Assembly (NCBI RefSeq): GCF_902506425.1
Contig: NZ_LR732469.1
Span: forward strand, 923,324 to 987,323
Direction: 5' to 3'
Source of the DNA: Novosphingobium sp. 9U
GTDB taxonomy: Bacteria; Pseudomonadota; Alphaproteobacteria; Sphingomonadales; Sphingomonadaceae
DNA: 64,000 bases
In this document: in pieces, positions 50,367 through 59,779 of the stretch
Numbering within the stretch: the stretch's first letter is position 1
How the letters are laid out: every line of letters begins with the position of its first letter
Notes under the pieces: model-generated
Database searches by the model: none
What the model saw: only the letters and a program-made list of their open reading frames with translations
What the model was told of the DNA's origin: nothing
Made by a program: the position numbers and the translations under genes

Positions 50367-51385
50367 TCATGCTGCGGCTGCCTGCGCCGAATCTCGGTAA
50401 TCCTCGTTTTTCGTCAACATAGCCCAGATTGTTCGCGCCATCTTGTTGGCCAAGGCGATCGCGACAAGCATCCTTGGCTTTCGCGCCGCGATGCGTGCCA
50501 GCCACGAGCCTTCCGGAATTGATTTTCGGCCGAGCCAATTCAGGCGCGACATTGCTCCGATAATCAGAAGTCTCCGGATATCGCTCTGCCCCGCCTTCGA
50601 TACCCGACCGAGCCGTTCTTTCCCGCCCGAGGAGAATTGGCGCGGGACGAGGCTAAGCCAGGCGGCAAAGTCGCGGCCGCAGCGGAAACTCTCCATAGGT
50701 GGAGCAAAGGCTTCGACAGCCAGTGCGGTCAACGGACCAACTCCCGGGATTGTCTGCAAGCGCCGCGCAGTATCCGCTTCAGCTGCGAGAGCCTTGATCT
50801 TCGCCGTCCGGGCATCGATGCGGAACATCTTCTCGGCAATCTGCTTCATCAGATCGCCGCACTCCTCGCGCATCAGTTCGGGCAGGTCGCTGTTTGGTCC
50901 ATCCAGGATGCCTTTGATCCTGCCGAGCTGGTGAATTCCCTGCGGAACGACATGGCCAAATTCGTAGAGGCACGCTCGAAGAGCGTTCACCAGCTCCGTG
51001 CGCTGGTGGACCAGCCGCTCTCGAGCGCGAAACAGGATGGTACGGCTTTGCTGCTCCGCAGACTTGAGCTCGACGAAACGCATTTCCGGCCGCTGTGCAG
51101 CGATCACGATAGCTTCGGCATCCGCCGCGTCGTTCTTCTGCCGTTCACGTAACGCGGAGCGATCAGCTTCACCTCATGGCCGCGCCTGCTCATCTCGCGC
51201 GCCCAGTAATGCGCGCTGCCGCACGCTTCCATGACTACAATGCTGGGAGGCTGCTTGGCCATGAACTCAGCAAAACCCTGCCGAGACAATTTCTTTCGAA
51301 ACTTCGGCTGTCCGGTCATCGATGCGCCGTGCAGCTGGAAAACAGATTTTGCCAAATCTACGCCGATCATCGTATCCTTTATCAC
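50367..51385 (-). pseudogene. IS1111/IS110-family transposase, small internal deletion
   Basis: The N-terminal RuvC-like DEDD domain has Asp in MIGVDLAKSVFQLHG and Glu in IVVMEACGSAHYWAREM. After KLIAPRYV the frame shifts, because a short segment (about ten or more bases, expected to encode KPYVK) is missing near 51148. The following frame reads RQKNDAADAEAIVIAAQRPE with the remaining two Asp residues, and then the coiled region and the C-terminal Tnp20 domain with GPLTALAVEAFAP, GRDFAAWLSLVPRQ and SSGGKERLGRVSKAGQ (serine nucleophile region). Each half is intact, but no single protein can be made without frame recovery. The start is a GTG at 51385 or an ATG at 51370. Confidence 0.85.
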
Positions 51386-52384
51386 GGTTGCCGTCCTTTC
51401 CGCTCAGTGGCCCCAACGCCACCAACCTGGCACATTGCGATGCCGTCTGGGGAGGGCGGCAACCACCCCATCTACTTTCATGTCGTTTTCACGCTGCCCA
51501 GCGAGATCGCCGACATCGCCTACCACAACAAGGCCGCGCTCTATGGTCTGCTGTTCAAGGCGGCGTCCGATACGATGATGACGATCGCGGCGGATCCCAA
51601 GCACCTGGGCGCCCGCATCGGCATCACCGCCGTGCTTCACACGTGGGGCTCGGCGATGACGCATCATCCGCACATCCACATGATCGTGCCGGGCGGCGGC
51701 ATCGCCCGGGATGGCTCGCGCTGGATATCGTCGCGTCCGGCGTTCCTGCTGCCGGTGCGGGTCCTAGGCAAGCTATTCCGCCGTCTGTTCCTGACCGGGC
51801 TGCTGGCACTGCATCAGGCTGGCCGTATCGCCTTCTACGGCAGCTTGGAGCACCTCGCCGACCGACGCGCCTTCCTGCGCCATCTCTCCCCGGTGAGAAA
51901 GAAGAGCTGGGTTGTCTATGCCAAGCCGCCGTTTGCCGGACCTGAGGCCGTCCTCGCCTATCTGTCGCGCTACACACACCGGGTTGCGATCTCGAACAGT
52001 CGCCTTGTGGGCATCGATGATGACGGGGTGACCTTCCGGTACAAAGATTACCGTCGCAACGGAGCCGACTGCCAGCAGACCATGACGTTGAGTGCCGACG
52101 AATTCATCCGCCGCTTCCTGCTTCACGTCCTGCCCAAGGGCTTCCACCGCATCCGCCACTACGGCCTGCTCGCCAGCTCTGCCCGCAAGACCAGTCTCGC
52201 TCGCGCCCGCCAGTTGCTAGGTATCGCGTCGCCGCCTCCCGACACTCCCGAAGACCTACCTGATGTCCGCCCGCCTTGTCCTTGCTGCGGCGGGCACATG
52301 GTCGTCATCGAAACCTTCGAGCGCTGGCAACAGCCGCGAGCCCCTCCTCGCACCACCCTGCCGACCGGAAAGATCGCGCCATGA

Positions 52385-52863
52385 CCCGGCATGGCTTGGC
52401 CGCAACTACGCTGTCGTCCTGCTTCCAGCGTCAATGCCGCTCGCGCCGCCGCGCCTTGGCACCATGTCGAGACCTGATCAGCGCCGCGCCCACAGTGAGC
52501 GGCAGGACGAGATGACAGCTGTATCTACTCCGCGGGCGGCGCTCGACACCCCGATCGACTACCGTCGCACTCGCCCGAGGACCTGGCAAAAACCGCTTTC
52601 CCCATAGCTACCGTATGTGGCCCGAGGCTTCCTGCTTTGGAGGATATCGTACACCTGACGGTGCCCGATTTCTTCACAGTTCCGGACGTTCAACAACACT
52701 CGGCAGGTTCTCAGAAGCGGACGTTTGTTCACCTGGCCGAGCGACCGCGATTACCACAGACCTGCTCCGGCACAGGAAAGATTACCGTGTCTCAAGTATA
52801 TGCCCGTAACGAACGTTGACGGTGCGGCAACAGAGTGACCGCTAGAGGGAGTACGTCATTGAC
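52385..52863. other. end of IS91 unit and spacer, no gene seen
   Basis: The sequence after the transposase stop contains only short frames (the longest about 110 codons on the plus strand are continuations without motifs). It probably includes the 3' end of the IS91-type unit. No second inverted repeat or terminator is clear. Confidence 0.4.
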
Positions 52864-52884
52864 CTATGCGCCAATGGCGCATAG
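52864..52884. promoter_or_regulatory. perfect 21-bp palindromic operator of the toxin-antitoxin operon
   Basis: CTATGCGCCA-A-TGGCGCATAG has two exact 10-bp arms around a central A and ends at the base before the first possible ATG (52885). Its position is that of an autoregulatory operator for the HTH antitoxin encoded downstream. Confidence 0.8.
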
Positions 52885-53232
52885 ATGGGGCCGATGACCT
52901 TCCTTCAATGCGTCGTGGAGTTGCCTGAGTTCGTGCGACGCGCGAAGGCGATCATGTCTGATGACGAACGGATTGCGCTGATAGACTATGTTGCTGCCAA
53001 TCCAGCGTCCGGCGTGTCCCTTGGCGGCGGGCTGCGCAAGGTTCGTATGGCTCGAGAAGGTGGCGGCAAGAGTGGAGGCTACCGGACCATTTACGTGTTT
53101 GGTGGTGCGCATGTCCCGCTGTTCCTGGTCACGGTGTTTGCCAAAAACGAGAAGGACAACTTGACCAGAGCCGAGCAAGCCGAACTGGTTGCGCTTAGCA
53201 AGATGCTGGTGGCAAGTTATGGAGAAGCATGA
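52885..53232 (+). CDS. RelE/HigB-type toxin
   Basis: A 115-residue protein of the RelE-like (DUF1044) toxin group. Landmarks are LPEFVRRAKAIMSDDERIALIDYVAANP, GVSLGGGLRKVRMAREGGGKSGGYRTIYVFGG and the terminal LFLVTVFAKNEKDNLTRAEQAEL. This group is expected to cleave mRNA on the ribosome. A second in-frame ATG at 52894 is equally possible as the start and would give 112 residues. The stop overlaps the antitoxin start (ATGATG at 53229), and the toxin-first order is typical of HigBA-like systems. Confidence 0.86.
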   Translation: MGPMTFLQCVVELPEFVRRAKAIMSDDERIALIDYVAANPASGVSLGGGLRKVRMAREGGGKSGGYRTIYVFGGAHVPLFLVTVFAKNEKDNLTRAEQAELVALSKMLVASYGEA

Positions 53233-53519
53233 TGAGTGCCTATGAGAGCATCAAGCAGGGTCTAAACGAGGCACTGGAGTTTGCACAGGGCAACCAGACC
53301 GGCGCGCGTGTGCATAAGGTCGCGGTGCCTGCGGTCGATGTCGCCGCGATCCGGGCCAGCACCGGGCTGTCGCAGGGCGCGTTTGCGCGCAGCATCGGCG
53401 TCGCCAAGGGCACGCTGTTGAATTGGGAGCATGGTCGGCGGCGCCCCACCGGCCCCGCCCAGGTGTTGCTCGCCATGATCGCGAAGAAGCCGTCGCTGGT
53501 GAGCGAGCTTCTCCGATAA
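53229..53519 (+). CDS. HTH (XRE-type) antitoxin, HigA/NadS-like
   Basis: A 96-residue protein (start at 53229 or 53232). The C-terminal two thirds are a Cro/C1-type helix-turn-helix: VAAIRASTGLSQGAFARSIGV, then KGTLLNWEHGRRRPTGPAQVLL. The N-terminal segment (YESIKQGLNEALEFAQG) resembles that of NadS/HigA-2 antitoxins and probably covers the toxin. It should bind the palindrome at 52864-52884 and repress the operon. Confidence 0.88.
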   Translation: MMSAYESIKQGLNEALEFAQGNQTGARVHKVAVPAVDVAAIRASTGLSQGAFARSIGVAKGTLLNWEHGRRRPTGPAQVLLAMIAKKPSLVSELLR

Positions 53520-53657
53520 TATCTGGAAGGCGGGCAGAGGCGAAGCGACAGGTCTGCGGCGGCACGGCCCCACATAGGCCGACACTCGTGGCGGCTTGAC
53601 TGTTCGCGAGAGTGGTCGCTCGTTAAGCCGCGCCACAATAGCGGTAGGGTTCAACGC

Positions 53658-54275
53658 CTACTCCGGCGTTCCCGAAAGGATCAAAAGATCTACTACAGCC
53701 GCCAAACGCTCATCCAGCAGCGGCAGGAGCCCCGTCCATCCGCTCACTCCATTAAGCTCGCCAGGACCGTCGGATACGCCACGCAGCCCCATCATCGGTA
53801 CGCCGAACCGCTGGCACGCGCGCAGCACCGCAAAGGTCTCCATATCGACCAAGTCAGCATCGACCGCGGCATAGCGATCTCCCACGACAATATCGCTACC
53901 CGTGGAAAGGCTGGCGTTCGGTACGCCGGCTAGCGGCGTCGGCAGAACCATGAGCGCAGGATGGTCGGCGAACGGCGTGACTCCAGTCGGGATTCCAATC
54001 GGCGATGCGTCCATGTCACGCCAGGATACGGATTCGATCTGATACACACCACCAAGTTCGCAGCGGCGGGAGCCGGCAGACCCTAGTGAGACGACGAGGT
54101 CGGGCAACTCGTTCGCGATCCGAAGCTGCTCAAGCCCGATCGTTGTGCCGATCGCCGGCTCTATCGGGCCGACGCCGGTGATCAGGGGTTGTATGCGCGC
54201 CCGCAGATGCTCGCGATATTCGTGATCTGTCGCCATCACGAACAGGATGCGTCGGGGCAGCGGTTTTCGGCTCAT
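53658..54275 (-). CDS. 5'-methylthioadenosine/S-adenosylhomocysteine nucleosidase-like protein
   Basis: A 205-residue nucleoside phosphorylase-superfamily protein. RRILFVMATDHEYREHL opens the fold, ITGVGPIEPAIG and LVVSLGSAGSRRCELGGVYQI are the phosphate/ribose region, and DLVDMETFAVLRACQRFGVP plus LRGVSDG provide the conserved ribose-binding Glu and catalytic Asp. The ATG at 54275 begins directly before the first strand. The upstream open frame (76 codons) is not conserved-looking. It would cleave MTA, SAH or a related nucleoside. It stands alone between mobile genes. Confidence 0.8.
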   Translation of the reverse strand: MSRKPLPRRILFVMATDHEYREHLRARIQPLITGVGPIEPAIGTTIGLEQLRIANELPDLVVSLGSAGSRRCELGGVYQIESVSWRDMDASPIGIPTGVTPFADHPALMVLPTPLAGVPNASLSTGSDIVVGDRYAAVDADLVDMETFAVLRACQRFGVPMMGLRGVSDGPGELNGVSGWTGLLPLLDERLAAVVDLLILSGTPE

Positions 54276-54574
54276 GAGGGAATACCAGAGATGTCCATCT
54301 AAACGAGTCCCCTCTAGGCGACCAGCAGCATACCGCACTGCATAAAGATAGGTCCTCCAGTGCCACTGCGGGTACCCGTTTGTGCGGGTAGCTCGACATG
54401 GGTCCGCAGCTTGGCGCCGAGCCTGCCGATGCGCGATGGCATCCAACTTTGAAGTGATCCCATATCTAAACTGCTGTACGATGGAGTGCTGCGGCGGGGC
54501 CATGGAGACAGGCGATTGGACACTCCTCGCTGGACCCCGCTTTCGATGATCTTCGACCCTGGAACGAAGGACGA

Positions 54575-55147
54575 GTGGTCGGAGCTAAGCGGGCACTCAA
54601 ACCTCAGCAGGTCTGGGCCATTCGGTTCTGGCTCGACCAGCACCGAAGGTTACGGGATCGAGCCCTCTTCGACTTCGCAATCGACAGCAAACTGCGCGGC
54701 TGCGACGTCGTCAAAGTCTGGATCGGAGATATAATGGCCGGTGGTCGCATTCGCGACCGGGCCATTGTCGTGCAGCAGAAGAGCAAGCGCCCGGTACAGT
54801 TCGAAATCGTTGAACCAGCTCGGCAGTCCCTGCTCTCCTGGTTTGAGCGACGCGGCGGCACGTTGAACGACTTTGTTTTCCCGAGCCGCAATGACTACAT
54901 GGACCACATGAGCACGAGGCAGTATGGTCGGCTTGTTCGGGAGTGGGTTACGGGCATCGGCCTTCAGGCCGAGGAGTACGGAACGCACTCGCTTCGGCGC
55001 ACCAAAGCATCTATCATCTACAAGGCGACTCGCAACCTGCGCGCCGTGCAGATCCTGCCCGGTCACGCAAAAATCGAGAGCACCGTCCGTTACCCCGGAG
55101 TGGACGTAGAAGACGCGCTGGAGCTGTCTGAGCGAATGGATATCTGA
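54575..55147 (+). CDS. small tyrosine recombinase
   Basis: A 190-residue catalytic-domain-only recombinase starting at a GTG, of a type frequent on alphaproteobacterial plasmids. The catalytic Arg is in DSKLRGCDVVKVWIGD, Lys in VQQKSKRPVQFEI, the His-x-x-Arg box in GTHSLRRTKASIIY, the second His in PGHAKIESTVRY, and the nucleophile Tyr in TVRYPGVDVEDAL. All catalytic residues are present in one frame. The Pro before GHAKI is unusual, as Leu is common there. It has no core-binding domain, as expected of this small group. Confidence 0.85.
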   Translation: MVGAKRALKPQQVWAIRFWLDQHRRLRDRALFDFAIDSKLRGCDVVKVWIGDIMAGGRIRDRAIVVQQKSKRPVQFEIVEPARQSLLSWFERRGGTLNDFVFPSRNDYMDHMSTRQYGRLVREWVTGIGLQAEEYGTHSLRRTKASIIYKATRNLRAVQILPGHAKIESTVRYPGVDVEDALELSERMDI

Positions 55148-55242
55148 TCTAAGCTGGCGTGAGTAGAGTCAGGAGGTGGCGCGGTATCGTGCGGTTCGCC
55201 TGTGGAGCTTACCAGACGACCCGTTTTCACCCCTTGCTCATT

Positions 55243-55276
55243 GAACCGGACATGCGGATCTCCCTGCATCCGGCTC
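55243..55276 (-). ncRNA. group II intron domain V
   Basis: Read on the minus strand, GAGCCGGATGCAGGG, a GAGA-type turn and TCCGCATGTCCGGTTC form the conserved 34-nt domain V hairpin: paired ends GAGCCGGA/TCCGGTTC, a middle bulge and an inner stem GCA/TGC. This is the catalytic centre of the ribozyme and appears intact. Confidence 0.85.
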
Positions 55277-55288
55277 TCGGACAAAGCA

Positions 55289-56683
55289 TCACGCCTTCAC
55301 CCACGGCGCGCCCCGACCAAGCTGGGTAAGACGTACGAGCCCGTACTGCTCGTAGAGGTGCTGGGGTAGATAAGCTTCCGCCCTCTTGCCGGCTTTCCCG
55401 TGCTTGCGCCGAAGCCACCGACGCAGCCGCACCACCGTGTAGCTATCGATCGCGCGGTACGCCCTGCGCGTGGTGCCAACCGAAAAGTAGTTGGCCCATC
55501 CGCGCAGCGCCCGGTTGATCTTGCCCACCAGCACTGTGGCATCCTGCCATGTAGACCTTCGCTCGGTGAGCGTGTGGATGGTCTCCACCGCCCGCTTGAT
55601 GCTCTTCTTGGACGGCCGATGGCCCATGTAGGCTCGCCCCGTCTTCGCCGAGTACATCTGCCCGAAGGTGTAACCCAGAAAGTCGAACCTCTCGTCCGGC
55701 ACCTTGCAGATGCGGGTCTTCTCCTCGTTCAATGTCAGCTTCAGCTTGCCCATCAGCCTGCGCATGTGATCGAGCGCAGCTTCCGCATTGCTCTTCGTAC
55801 ACAGGATGACGAGGTCGTCGGCGTAAGTGACAAGCCGAGCGCCGGGGCGTTGCCCAAGGCCGAGCTTCCGCCACCCCAGCACGAACCGGCGCATGTATAG
55901 ATTTGCCAGCAAGGGTTAGATGGGTGATCCTTGCGGGAGGCCGCGTCGCTGATCCCGGGCCGCCGTCGTTCGTGTCTTCCGACCCCGGTTGTCGACCTCC
56001 TCGACAGCACAGTTCAACCACAACCTGATCAGGTGCAGCACGCGCGGATCGACGATCCGGCGAGCCACGGACTTCATCAGTTCGGGATGAGGAATGCTGC
56101 CGAAGTAGTCGGCAAGGTCGGCGTCCACGACATCAGGACGGCCTTGAAACAGCTGGTCTTCCACATCGGTCACGGCCTGCTGGGCGTTGCGCCCGGCACG
56201 GTAGGCGTAGATTTCAGGTGGAAGGTCGGCCTCGAAGATCGGCTCCAGCACCAGCATCGCTGCTGTCATGCAGACCCGATCCCGCACGGTGGAGATGCCC
56301 AGCGGCCTGAGTTTGCCGTTGGCTTTCGATATATGGACCCGTCTGATCGGTTCCGGTCGGTAGGTCTCCTCTCTGAGCGCAAGCGCCAGTTTCGCTAGCC
56401 ACCGCTCGACGCCATACGCCTCGATGTCCGCAAAGCCCTGGCCATCCACACCCGGTGCGCCCCTGTTGGAGCGGCACTTGGCATAAGCATGGGCCAGAAT
56501 GTCATCGCGGCTGATCTTGTCGTACAGCGCGTAGAAGCGATAGCCGGCTTCCGCCTTCGCTTTCGCGTGTAACGCCATCTGCAGTTTCTGGACGCACTTC
56601 GGAGTTGATAGGTTTCCCAATCTCCTGTCCTTTCCCGCTTGCTGCGTTCGCCTTGAACTGAGGCCCCTTCCCTCCACCGGCAT
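55289..56683 (-). pseudogene. ltrA: group II intron reverse transcriptase/maturase with one in-frame stop
   Basis: The two open parts, 56683-55916 and 55912-55289, are in the same frame separated by a single TAA (complement of 55916-55918). Upstream are RSNRGAPGVDGQGFADIEAY, NGKLRPLGISTVRDRV, VVDADLADYFGSIPH (first catalytic Asp) and RRGLPQGSPI. Immediately after the stop comes [18 protein letters not shown] in the conserved QGSPISPLLANLY motif would become TAA by one C-to-A change. Downstream [11 protein letters not shown] is the YADD catalytic box, then [17 protein letters not shown] is the maturase domain. There is no HNH endonuclease domain. Without suppression only a 255-residue fragment lacking YADD is made. 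Confidence 0.88.
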
Positions 56684-57212
56684 TACCCGGTTTCCCCGGT
56701 ACTACGAGCCTCTCCGCCACCCCATCGCGCCCATTCCTCCCTCGCGGGCGTCCGGTTGCTCATCCCTGAGCACGTGATTGGGCTTCCCGTGTTGCGTGCG
56801 CTTTCCTTGTACATGCTGCCGCCATTACTCCGGTGCAGCAGACGGGTTCCAAACGTCGCTCAAACGCCCGTCCATATCAGCCTTCCCCGAAATGGGTGTC
56901 GGGTCGGCCTGCACATCGACCTTTTCGAGGTTTGCTCAGCGTTTACTCACGTTGCGGCCTGCACACTCGCACGGTCACCTACGTGACCGTCATCCGGGGG
57001 CTTCAGACATTTCGTCACCTTCATGCCTGCCCCGGTTGCTTCCGGCGGGAGCAATTCGCCGGGTGGGACTTGCACCCACTAGAAAACGCCGCCTTTGCAC
57101 GGCGCACCCCAACTGCGGCCGTTCAGACCGCCCTGCTCGCTCTCCAACCTCTGCCCCTCGTTCATGTGGGCTCCGGCCCTTCCGGAACCAGCTCGCCACC
57201 TCCGGAATGACG

Positions 57213-57452
57213 TTAAGTGGACTTTAACAGCCCCCCACGGGTATTTTTGGTTCTTTCTGGCTTTCGCCCTCCGAACTGGTACGGGACATAGATCCCGTCT
57301 CGGAGCAGTGGCCAAGCTAAATGCCACGGCATGACGTCACTGTGGTTCTCACGCCAGTGCGAGGCCAGAACTCCAGCTAACGCGCCAGCTACACGGTACC
57401 CACATTCAGGACACATGATCGTGTCTGCAGATGGTCGATTGAGCAAAGACAT
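57213..57452 (-). CDS. possible small zinc-finger-like protein
   Basis: A 79-residue frame whose middle reads MCPECGYRVAGALAGVLASH and then WRENHSDVMPWHLAWPLL, giving a CxxC plus HxxxxH arrangement that could bind zinc. The ribosome-binding site is weak and the 3' end lies only about 100 bases from the intron 5' end. It could be a real small DNA-binding protein or the surviving part of a gene interrupted nearby. Confidence 0.35.
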   Translation of the reverse strand: MSLLNRPSADTIMCPECGYRVAGALAGVLASHWRENHSDVMPWHLAWPLLRDGIYVPYQFGGRKPERTKNTRGGLLKST

Positions 57453-57895
57453 ACTTCGACACTGCCGAGTCGACCTGTACGCAACATGAAAATTCCGCGG
57501 TTCCGACAAGAGCCGTGCAGCGCATCCGATCGGTCGATTTGGAAGATCGGACACACGGCGCAGATGCTTTAAACAACCTTCAATCGCCGAACCGCCTGAT
57601 TGCGGTCCGGCGGCACATGGGAGCTCGACCCATAACAGGACGTTCAGCGTCGCTCGCCAGCTTCCCAGAACCTGCCTTTCGTTCACGTGCGCCGACGCGA
57701 ACCTGGAGATCCCTCGTATCTTGCTGAGCAGCATAGGATCGCGAGCGCGAGGGTTCGTCGCGCTAGCATAGTCCGCCGAATGCTACGCCGGTAAGTCGAT
57801 GAGGCGCGATCCGCTTCATCGAGAACGCTTGAAAGCGACTGCTTTGGCAGCCATCTGCTGCGGCGATCAACCTTGGAGACCTTTAGGAAGCTTGC
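57453..57895. other. intergenic region before htpG
   Basis: No gene is apparent. AGGAAG at 57885-57890 is the htpG ribosome-binding site. The rest has only short frames and no distinct heat-shock promoter that I can name with confidence. Confidence 0.45.
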
Positions 57896-59779
57896 ATGAC
57901 GACGACCACCGACGCCGCGCCCGCAACTCGTTCCTTCGAAACCGATGTCGCCAAGCTGCTGCACCTCATGGTGCATTCAGTCTACTCGGATCAGGATGTT
58001 TTCCTGCGCGAGCTGATCTCGAACGCGGCGGATGCATGCGAGAAGCTCCGCTACGAAGGCCTGAGCAATGCCGCGTTGCTCGGTGATGACGGTCAGCCGA
58101 AGATCACGGTGACGCTCGATCCCGACGCACGGCGGCTGACGATCGAGGACAACGGCATCGGGATGAGCGAGGAGGAGCTGGCGGACGCGCTCGGTACGAT
58201 CGCACGGTCGGGCACCAAGGCCTTCATGGACAAGATCGCCGCCGGCAAGGACGAGGGCAGCCAGCTCATCGGCCAGTTTGGCGTCGGCTTCTACTCGGCC
58301 TTCATGGTCGCCGACCGTGTCGACGTGACCTCGCGCCGCGCAGGCTGGGACTCCGCCGCCCTGTGGTCGTCGGACGGGCTCGGCACCTACACGATCCAGC
58401 CGGTCGACATCGCCGATGCGCCTGCGCGGGGCACGCGTGTGATGCTGCACCTAAAGGAGGATGCGGCGAGCTATACCGAGAGCTTCACGGTCGAGCGCAC
58501 GATCAAGGCGCAATCCGGCCATGTGGCCGTGCCGATCGTCCTCAAGGACAAGCCCGACGCCGAACCCAAGCAGATCGCCGATGGCGCGGCGCTGTGGACC
58601 CGGCCCAAGGCCGAGATCACCGCGGAGGATTATAAAGACTTTTACCGCAGCGCCGCTGGCCAGTTCGACGAGCCCGCGCTGACGCTCCACTATCGTGCCG
58701 AAGGGCTGCACGAATATACCGCCCTTGCCTTCGTCCCAGAGACCAAGCCGTTCGACCTGTTCGATCCCGATCGTGCCGGGCGCATGAAGCTCTACGTCCG
58801 CCGCGTCTTCATCACCGACGATGCGCAGATCCTGCCGCGTTATCTTCGCTTCGTGCGCGGCCTGGTCGATTCGAACGATCTGCCGCTCAACGTCTCGCGC
58901 GAGATGATCCAGGAAAGCCCCGTGCTCGCCGCGATCCAGAAGGGCATCGCCAACCGAGTACTATCCGAACTCGACAAGCTCTCGACCGGCGATACCGAGC
59001 GTTATCTGAAGCTGTGGGACAATTTCGGAGCGGTGCTGAAGGAGGGGCTGTACGAAGATTATGCCCGTCGCGAAGCGCTGCTGGCCCTCGCCCGCTTCAA
59101 GACCACGACGTCGAACGGCGGATGGCGCTCGCTTGAGCAGTATGCGGCGGCGCTGAAGGAGAACCAGACCGCGATCTACTACGCCACTGGTACCGATCTC
59201 GATCGCCTTGCCACCTCTCCGCAACTCGAGGGATTCCGCGCGCGGGGCATCGAGGTGCTTCTGCTCGCCGACCAGATTGACAGCTTCTGGGTGGCCTCAG
59301 GGCTCGATTATCAGGGCAAGCCGTTCAAGTCGGTGACGCAAGGGTTGGCTGATCTCAGCCTGATCCCCTTGACCGAGGGCGAGCAGCCGACCGCCGCCGC
59401 GTCGGATGCGGTCAACGGCTTCATCGCCTTCGTCAAGGAGGCGCTGGGCGCCGCCGTCTCCGACGTTCGGGCGTCCGACCGACTGACCGAAAGCGCGGTC
59501 TGCCTCGTGGCGCCCGAGCATGGCATGGACCGCCAGCTCGAGAAGCTGCTCGCCGGCGCGGGGCGGCTGGATGCCACCGCCAAGCCAGTGCTGGAGGTCA
59601 ATCCGCACCATGTGCTCATCGAGAAGCTCAGCGCCGTGCAAGCCGAAAGCCCGGACCTTAGCGCGGACGCCGCTCATCTCCTGTTCGACGAAGCCCGTAT
59701 CGCAGACGGCGAACTGCCGGTCGACCCGCGCGCCTTCTCGGCCCGGCTGATACGCCTGCTCGAGCGTGGGATCGCCTGA
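57896..59779 (+). CDS. htpG: molecular chaperone HtpG (Hsp90)
   Basis: A 627-residue Hsp90 chaperone, the usual bacterial length. The ATP-binding N-domain has FLRELISNAADACEKLRYE, the IEDNGIGMS motif and IGQFGVGFYSAFMVAD. The middle domain has KLYVRRVFITDDAQILPRYL and the catalytic Arg loop RGLVDSNDLPLNVSREM. The C-terminal dimerisation domain is complete. It remodels client proteins in the cytoplasm under stress. It is a single-gene unit between the intron region and a long spacer. Confidence 0.97.
   Translation: MTTTTDAAPATRSFETDVAKLLHLMVHSVYSDQDVFLRELISNAADACEKLRYEGLSNAALLGDDGQPKITVTLDPDARRLTIEDNGIGMSEEELADALGTIARSGTKAFMDKIAAGKDEGSQLIGQFGVGFYSAFMVADRVDVTSRRAGWDSAALWSSDGLGTYTIQPVDIADAPARGTRVMLHLKEDAASYTESFTVERTIKAQSGHVAVPIVLKDKPDAEPKQIADGAALWTRPKAEITAEDYKDFYRSAAGQFDEPALTLHYRAEGLHEYTALAFVPETKPFDLFDPDRAGRMKLYVRRVFITDDAQILPRYLRFVRGLVDSNDLPLNVSREMIQESPVLAAIQKGIANRVLSELDKLSTGDTERYLKLWDNFGAVLKEGLYEDYARREALLALARFKTTTSNGGWRSLEQYAAALKENQTAIYYATGTDLDRLATSPQLEGFRARGIEVLLLADQIDSFWVASGLDYQGKPFKSVTQGLADLSLIPLTEGEQPTAAASDAVNGFIAFVKEALGAAVSDVRASDRLTESAVCLVAPEHGMDRQLEKLLAGAGRLDATAKPVLEVNPHHVLIEKLSAVQAESPDLSADAAHLLFDEARIADGELPVDPRAFSARLIRLLERGIA

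Larger units (their letters stand above)
50092..51473 (-). mobile_element. IS1111-type (IS110 family) insertion sequence, nested in IS91
   Basis: A 1382-bp element. Near its ends lie perfect 13-bp subterminal inverted repeats: GTGGTTGCCGCCC at 50095-50107 and its complement at 51454-51466, as is characteristic of the IS1111 group. The dinucleotide CT is present at both junctions (50090-50091 and 51472-51473), compatible with a recombination core. The transposase lies on the minus strand, with 88 bases of non-coding DNA before it and 275 after, again the IS1111 layout. Removing the element restores the IS91 reading frame, so the boundaries are well supported. Confidence 0.85.
50007..52384 (+). 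pseudogene. IS91-family transposase, 5'-truncated and split by an IS1111-type insertion
   Basis: The first piece, 50007-50091, encodes RNRHCPRCQGGAARTWLEAR and then EADLLPVG, part of the zinc-ribbon region. The second piece, 51473-52384, continues YFHVVFTLPSEIADIAYHNK. It contains the HUH nuclease motif in THHPHIHMIVPGG, the catalytic-Tyr region AYLSRYTHRVAISNSRL, and a C-terminal CPCCGGHM zinc knuckle. Joining 50091 to 51474 restores the frame exactly (GGC T|AC TTT). The N-terminus is missing because the gene is fused to the upstream recombinase. IS91 enzymes transpose by a rolling-circle mechanism; this copy is inactive. Confidence 0.85.
55200..57107 (-). mobile_element. group II intron
   Basis: The intron lies on the minus strand. 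Its 5' end is GTGCGCC starting at 57107, followed within 50 bases by GTGGGTGCAAGTCCCACC (a common domain I signature of bacterial introns). The reverse transcriptase is in the middle and domain V at 55243-55276. Domain VI and the 3' splice site lie near 55195-55240, but I cannot fix the last base. It interrupts no gene I can recognise. The intron-encoded protein carries a nonsense codon, so mobility and self-help splicing are doubtful. Confidence 0.82.
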
